Assembly (NCBI GenBank): GCA_900555215.1
Contig: USKR01000005.1
Coordinates: forward strand, 1 to 14,854
Direction of reading: 5' to 3'
Source of the DNA: an uncultured Ruminococcus sp.
GTDB lineage: Bacteria > Bacillota > Clostridia > Lachnospirales > Lachnospiraceae
Length of the DNA: 14,854 bases
Below, in pieces: positions 12,375 through 14,854 of this stretch (positions are counted from its first letter, which is position 1; each line of letters begins with the position of its first letter). The notes beneath the pieces were generated by a model. That model had not been told where the DNA came from. It was given only the letters and a program-made list of their open reading frames with translations, and made no database searches. The translations under genes were made by a program, and so were the position numbers.

Positions 12375-12551
12375 ATGGAAAAGATTTTAAAGAACATATC
12401 ATGGATTTTGGTCGTATTATTGGCGGCTTCAATTATATACGCCCTGCTTGCGGGGCAGTATCCGATCACCAGCCTTGGCGTGGCAGCAGTTCTGCTTATT
12501 GTCACAGCGGTACGGGCGGTGTTCGGCAGTCTGAAAAAGGCGGATGAGTAA
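12375..12551 (+). CDS. Small two-TM membrane protein, function unknown
   Basis: ATG 12375 follows AAAGGAGA by a standard distance; an in-frame ATG at 12348 has none. The 58-residue product MEKILKNISWILVVLLAASIIYALLAGQYPITSLGVAAVLLIVTAVRAVFGSLKKADE has two hydrophobic helices (about 8-26 and 34-51) joined by a short turn (GQYPIT), with positive charges at both ends suggesting a hairpin with both termini in the cytosol. I do not recognise a family. It stands alone between the broken GNAT and the pot operon. The AT-rich stretch before it (12297-12350) contains a possible -10 TATTAT at 12332-12337 but no good -35. Confidence 0.6.
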   Translation: MEKILKNISWILVVLLAASIIYALLAGQYPITSLGVAAVLLIVTAVRAVFGSLKKADE

Positions 12552-12565
12552 ATCCAGATTTTAAC

Positions 12566-12594
12566 TTGAACTATAAGTGGTTCTGTGCTACCAT
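12566..12594 (+). promoter_or_regulatory. Extended -10 promoter of the pot operon
   Basis: TTGAAC (12566-12571) and TACCAT (12589-12594) are 17 bases apart, with TG one base before the -10. Transcription would begin near 12601, giving a leader of about 143 bases before potA that contains the structures described next. Confidence 0.55.
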
Positions 12595-12621
12595 GCTCTA
12601 TGTATGGAGAGCAGATAGAGC
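12594..12621 (+). promoter_or_regulatory. Leader segment with mutually exclusive pairings
   Basis: TGCTCT (12594-12599) can pair with AGAGCA (12608-12613), or GCTCTAT (12595-12601) can pair with ATAGAGC (12615-12621); both cannot form together. The first bases may lie upstream of the transcription start, which weakens the case for an RNA switch. No riboswitch class is recognised. Confidence 0.25.
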
Positions 12622-12635
12622 CTACATTGTGAAAT

Positions 12636-12680
12636 ACACAGGGCGGATGCATAAAATGCGTTTGTACCTGTGTTTTTATT
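12636..12680 (+). terminator. Terminator-like hairpin in the potA leader (possible attenuator)
   Basis: ACACAGG (12636-12642) pairs with CCTGTGT (12667-12673); inside, ATGCAT and ATGCGT (12647-12661) form a second stem with an AAA loop. The downstream side runs straight into TTTTTATT (12673-12680). This is an intrinsic terminator shape placed between the promoter at 12566 and potA at 12744. It could end readthrough from the small gene or attenuate the pot operon. Confidence 0.5.
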
Positions 12681-12743
12681 ACATCTGTAAGCTTATAATA
12701 AGGAAGAAATACGCAGTGGAGAGGAAAAGGAGGAGAGTACGGG

Positions 12744-14321
12744 ATGGAAGAGAAGAAGCTGATAGAATTCCGGAATATTGTGAAGAGTTTTGACGGTCAG
12801 ATCGTCTTAAAGGGTGTCAATCTTGACATTTATGAAAACGAATTTGTCACTCTGCTCGGACCAAGCGGGTGCGGCAAAACGACACTTCTGCGGATTCTGG
12901 GAGGCTTCCTGGACGCAGATGAGGGAAGCGTGATCTTTGACGGGGAGGAGATCAGCAAAAAACCTCCTTATGAGAGGGAGCTGAATACGGTCTTTCAAAA
13001 GTACGCCCTCTTTCCCCATCTGAGCGTGTATGAAAATATTGCTTTTGGTCTGAAGATCAAGAAGATGAGCAAGGACGTGATCGACCAGAAAGTGATGAAG
13101 ATGCTGAAACTCATCGGTCTGGAAGGATATGAAGATAAGAATACAACCCTTCTCTCCGGCGGGCAGCAGCAGAGAGTGGCGATCGCCCGGGCTCTGGTCA
13201 ACGAGCCGAAGGTACTTCTTCTGCATGAACCTCTGGCGGCGCTGGATTTGAAACTGCGCAAGGAAATGCAGTATGAGCTGAAGCGGATACAGCAGGAGGT
13301 GGGGATTACCTTTATCTTTGTCACCCATGACCAGGAAGAGGCGCTCACCATGTCTGACAAGATTGTCGTTATGAAAAACGGAGAAATCCAGCAGGTGGGT
13401 ACGCCTCAGGATATCTACAATGAACCCGCGAACCGTTATGTTGCCAATTTTATCGGGGAGAGCAATATCATCCCCGCGGTCATGCTGGAAGATTACAAAG
13501 TGCGCTTTGACGATATTACCTTTGACTGTGTGGATTTCGGCTTTAAGGAGAATGAGCCTGTGGATGTAGTCATCCGCCCGGAGGATATTGATATCGTGGA
13601 TGTAAAAGACGGAAAAATGACAGGGGAGGTCTTAAGCGTCCTTTTTAAAGGCGTGCACTATGAGATCATGGTGGAGACTGTCCCCGGGACAAGCGTGACA
13701 GTGAATATGCGCGTGATCAGAAATCAGGATGTGACGAGCGGGGATGGAAAAGAAAAGATCAGCGCAAGTGATTTCTTCGTGGACATTGATGATGTGGAGG
13801 AATTAAACGACAAGGAGATCATTGCCCTTTCCAATGCACAGGCATGGGATCCGCAGAGTGACGAGTTTATTTCCATCGCCAAGGTAGAGTATGACCTGTC
13901 CAAAGAAGAAGGCGCATACCCGGTGGTATTCTCCACTGCAAACGGTACGAGCGTGGAGCGGACCATCCATGTGGTGGACCAGCCCTTTGTCAAAAATGAA
14001 AAGGCGAATGAGGGCGTCATGGCATTTAATTTCTTCAAGACTGTAGATGAGATCACAGAGTCCCAGGCTCTGGACACGGACCTGAAGACATGGGCGGGAG
14101 CACAGGGATGGAAGCTGAGCGATGAGGATGTGAGCATTGACCTGAGCGTGGATTATGATTTTGAGCCGGAAGACGTAAAAGAAGGTGTGTATAAAATCAC
14201 ATTTTCCACTACAGGGCGGGAATTCAAGATACACACCACTGACTATGTCGAGGAAGGACGGGAGGTAGGGCTTACGTTCTTCCCAGAGGATATCCATGTT
14301 ATGTCCAGGGAGGTATTTTAG
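12744..14321 (+). CDS. potA: Spermidine/putrescine-type ABC transporter ATPase with an enlarged TOBE domain
   Basis: ATG 12744 follows AAGGAGG (12727-12733). Residues 1-240 are a PotA-type ATPase: Walker [12 protein letters not shown] (39-49), Q-loop [12 protein letters not shown] (Q85), signature LSGGQQQR (137-144), D-loop AALD and H-loop VTHD (H195). Walker B reads [13 protein letters not shown]: the usual Asp is His161 (CAT, 13224-13226), while the catalytic Glu162 remains. Residues about 275-311 begin a TOBE domain ([25 protein letters not shown]) and about 492-520 end it ([29 protein letters not shown]). Between lie about 175 extra residues made of two related Ig-like units. The usual family length is about 350; this has 525. 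It energises uptake of polyamines or a similar solute together with PotB, whose start codon follows directly. Confidence 0.88.
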   Translation: MEEKKLIEFRNIVKSFDGQIVLKGVNLDIYENEFVTLLGPSGCGKTTLLRILGGFLDADEGSVIFDGEEISKKPPYERELNTVFQKYALFPHLSVYENIAFGLKIKKMSKDVIDQKVMKMLKLIGLEGYEDKNTTLLSGGQQQRVAIARALVNEPKVLLLHEPLAALDLKLRKEMQYELKRIQQEVGITFIFVTHDQEEALTMSDKIVVMKNGEIQQVGTPQDIYNEPANRYVANFIGESNIIPAVMLEDYKVRFDDITFDCVDFGFKENEPVDVVIRPEDIDIVDVKDGKMTGEVLSVLFKGVHYEIMVETVPGTSVTVNMRVIRNQDVTSGDGKEKISASDFFVDIDDVEELNDKEIIALSNAQAWDPQSDEFISIAKVEYDLSKEEGAYPVVFSTANGTSVERTIHVVDQPFVKNEKANEGVMAFNFFKTVDEITESQALDTDLKTWAGAQGWKLSDEDVSIDLSVDYDFEPEDVKEGVYKITFSTTGREFKIHTTDYVEEGREVGLTFFPEDIHVMSREVF

Positions 14322-14854
14322 ATGAAGCGGTTTTCGAAGCTTGCGCTGCCGTATATCGTGTGGGCGGCGCTGATGCTGGTCCTTCCCATGCTGCTGATCG
14401 CGCTGTATTCTGTTATGGAACAGGGAAACAGCATTATTTCATTTTCTTTTACACTGGATCACTATGTGAAATTTTTTACTGACCCGGATTTCCTGCTCAT
14501 CCTGTGGAGATCCATTGCCATTGCGGTGAAGACGACTCTGATCTGTCTGATCCTGGGATATCCGGCGGCATATTTCATCTCAAAGTGCAGTGAGAAAGCA
14601 CAGAATGTCCTTATCCTGTGCATCACGCTCCCCATGTGGATCAATATGCTCGTGCGGACGTATGCATGGATCGGAATTCTGAGCGAGGGCGGCATTCTTC
14701 AGAAGATACTGGGATTTTTCGGCCTTGGGAACATGGAGCTTCTGTATACCGAGGGGTCGGTCCTGCTCGGCATGGTTTACAATTTTCTTCCGTTTATGAT
14801 CCTTCAGGTGCATACGTCGCTGACAAAGATGGATCACTCGCTGCTGGAGGCGAG
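14322..14854 (+). CDS. potB: Spermidine/putrescine-type ABC transporter permease, N-terminal part (runs off the right edge)
   Basis: ATG 14322 abuts the potA stop (TAG 14319-14321), with AGGGAGG at 14307-14313 inside potA, so the two are translated in tandem. The 177 visible residues start MKRFSKLALPYIVWAALMLVLPMLLIALYSV, a first membrane helix. A periplasmic-side loop follows (FSFTLDHYVKFFTDPDFLLILWRS), then further helices (IAIAVKTTLICLILGYPAAYFIS, VLILCITLPMWINMLVRTYAWIGIL, VLLGMVYNFLPFMILQVHTSL). The end, MDHSLLEA, is the start of the EAA loop that contacts the ATPase. The P-A-Y-F and 'LVRTYAW' segments are typical of PotB/PotH. The rest and any potC/potD lie beyond the window. Confidence 0.9.
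   Translation, partial: MKRFSKLALPYIVWAALMLVLPMLLIALYSVMEQGNSIISFSFTLDHYVKFFTDPDFLLILWRSIAIAVKTTLICLILGYPAAYFISKCSEKAQNVLILCITLPMWINMLVRTYAWIGILSEGGILQKILGFFGLGNMELLYTEGSVLLGMVYNFLPFMILQVHTSLTKMDHSLLEA

Noticed and set aside
12807..14297. Several reverse-strand open frames opposite potA
   Set aside because: All are antisense to an intact ATPase with clear motifs; none has a ribosome site or recognisable domain.
1..14854. CRISPR arrays, tRNA or rRNA genes, insertion sequences, phage attachment sites
   Set aside because: Reading both strands I saw no regularly spaced repeats, no cloverleaf or rRNA sequence, and no transposase or terminal inverted repeats at the broken genes.

Overview
The window looks like chromosomal DNA of a low-to-mid GC Gram-positive anaerobe, most likely a gut Lachnospiraceae. 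The reasons are strong AGGAGG-type ribosome sites before most genes and a run of proteins of a kind common in that family: small GNAT acetyltransferases, a bacterial GPP34/GOLPH3-like protein, an S51 peptidase, an Rpn/PD-(D/E)XK protein and a potABC-type transporter. The species assignment is inference. Almost everything reads on the + strand; the exceptions are a partial MarR-like gene at the left edge and an Rpn gene in the middle.

Layout. (a) 1-386: the 5' end of a MarR-family regulator on the - strand, with two palindromes and promoters for both directions. (b) 386-5399: a tight + strand run of small genes: DUF2007-like protein, broken GNAT, kinase-like/GNAT fusion, broken DHFR-like reductase, DUF1349 protein, YdcF/DUF218 protein with a damaged start, Cys-rich protein, S51 peptidase, intact GNAT. 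(c) 5451-6342: a hairpin between convergent genes, then rpn on the - strand with a possible nested short product. (d) 6343-7720: a 400-base gap with hairpins, a promoter and an 11-bp tandem repeat, then an intact GNAT and a broken Cys-rich (DUF3795-like) gene. (e) 7735-11326: paired operator-like palindromes, a membrane-anchored XRE regulator, a broken GPP34 gene, and an ABC ATPase plus permease. (f) 11354-12551: 3-methyladenine DNA glycosylase I (tag), a broken YjaB-like GNAT, and a two-TM small protein. (g) 12566-14854: an extended -10 promoter, a structured leader with a terminator-like hairpin, then potA and the start of potB.

The most striking property is repeated gene damage of one kind. 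Five separate genes (669-1057, 2115-2622, 7413-7720, 8498-9009, 11992-12296) have a recognisable N-terminal part and C-terminal part. In each the middle is missing and the two parts lie in different frames, so each looks like an out-of-frame internal deletion and not an insertion. Two further joints, the kinase/GNAT fusion and the YdcF start that was replaced by a copy of its downstream neighbour's start, look like the same process at gene borders. Neighbouring genes (tag, ABC pair, S51 peptidase, two GNATs, DUF1349, rpn) are intact. The pattern is either genuine decay of a dispensable region or an assembly problem; reads and close relatives would decide.

Other points of interest are PotA, whose Walker B aspartate is replaced by histidine and whose TOBE domain carries a tandem duplication of an about 87-residue Ig-like unit, and rpn, which has an in-frame internal GGAGG/ATG that could give a short C-terminal product of the type known to inhibit Rpn nucleases.
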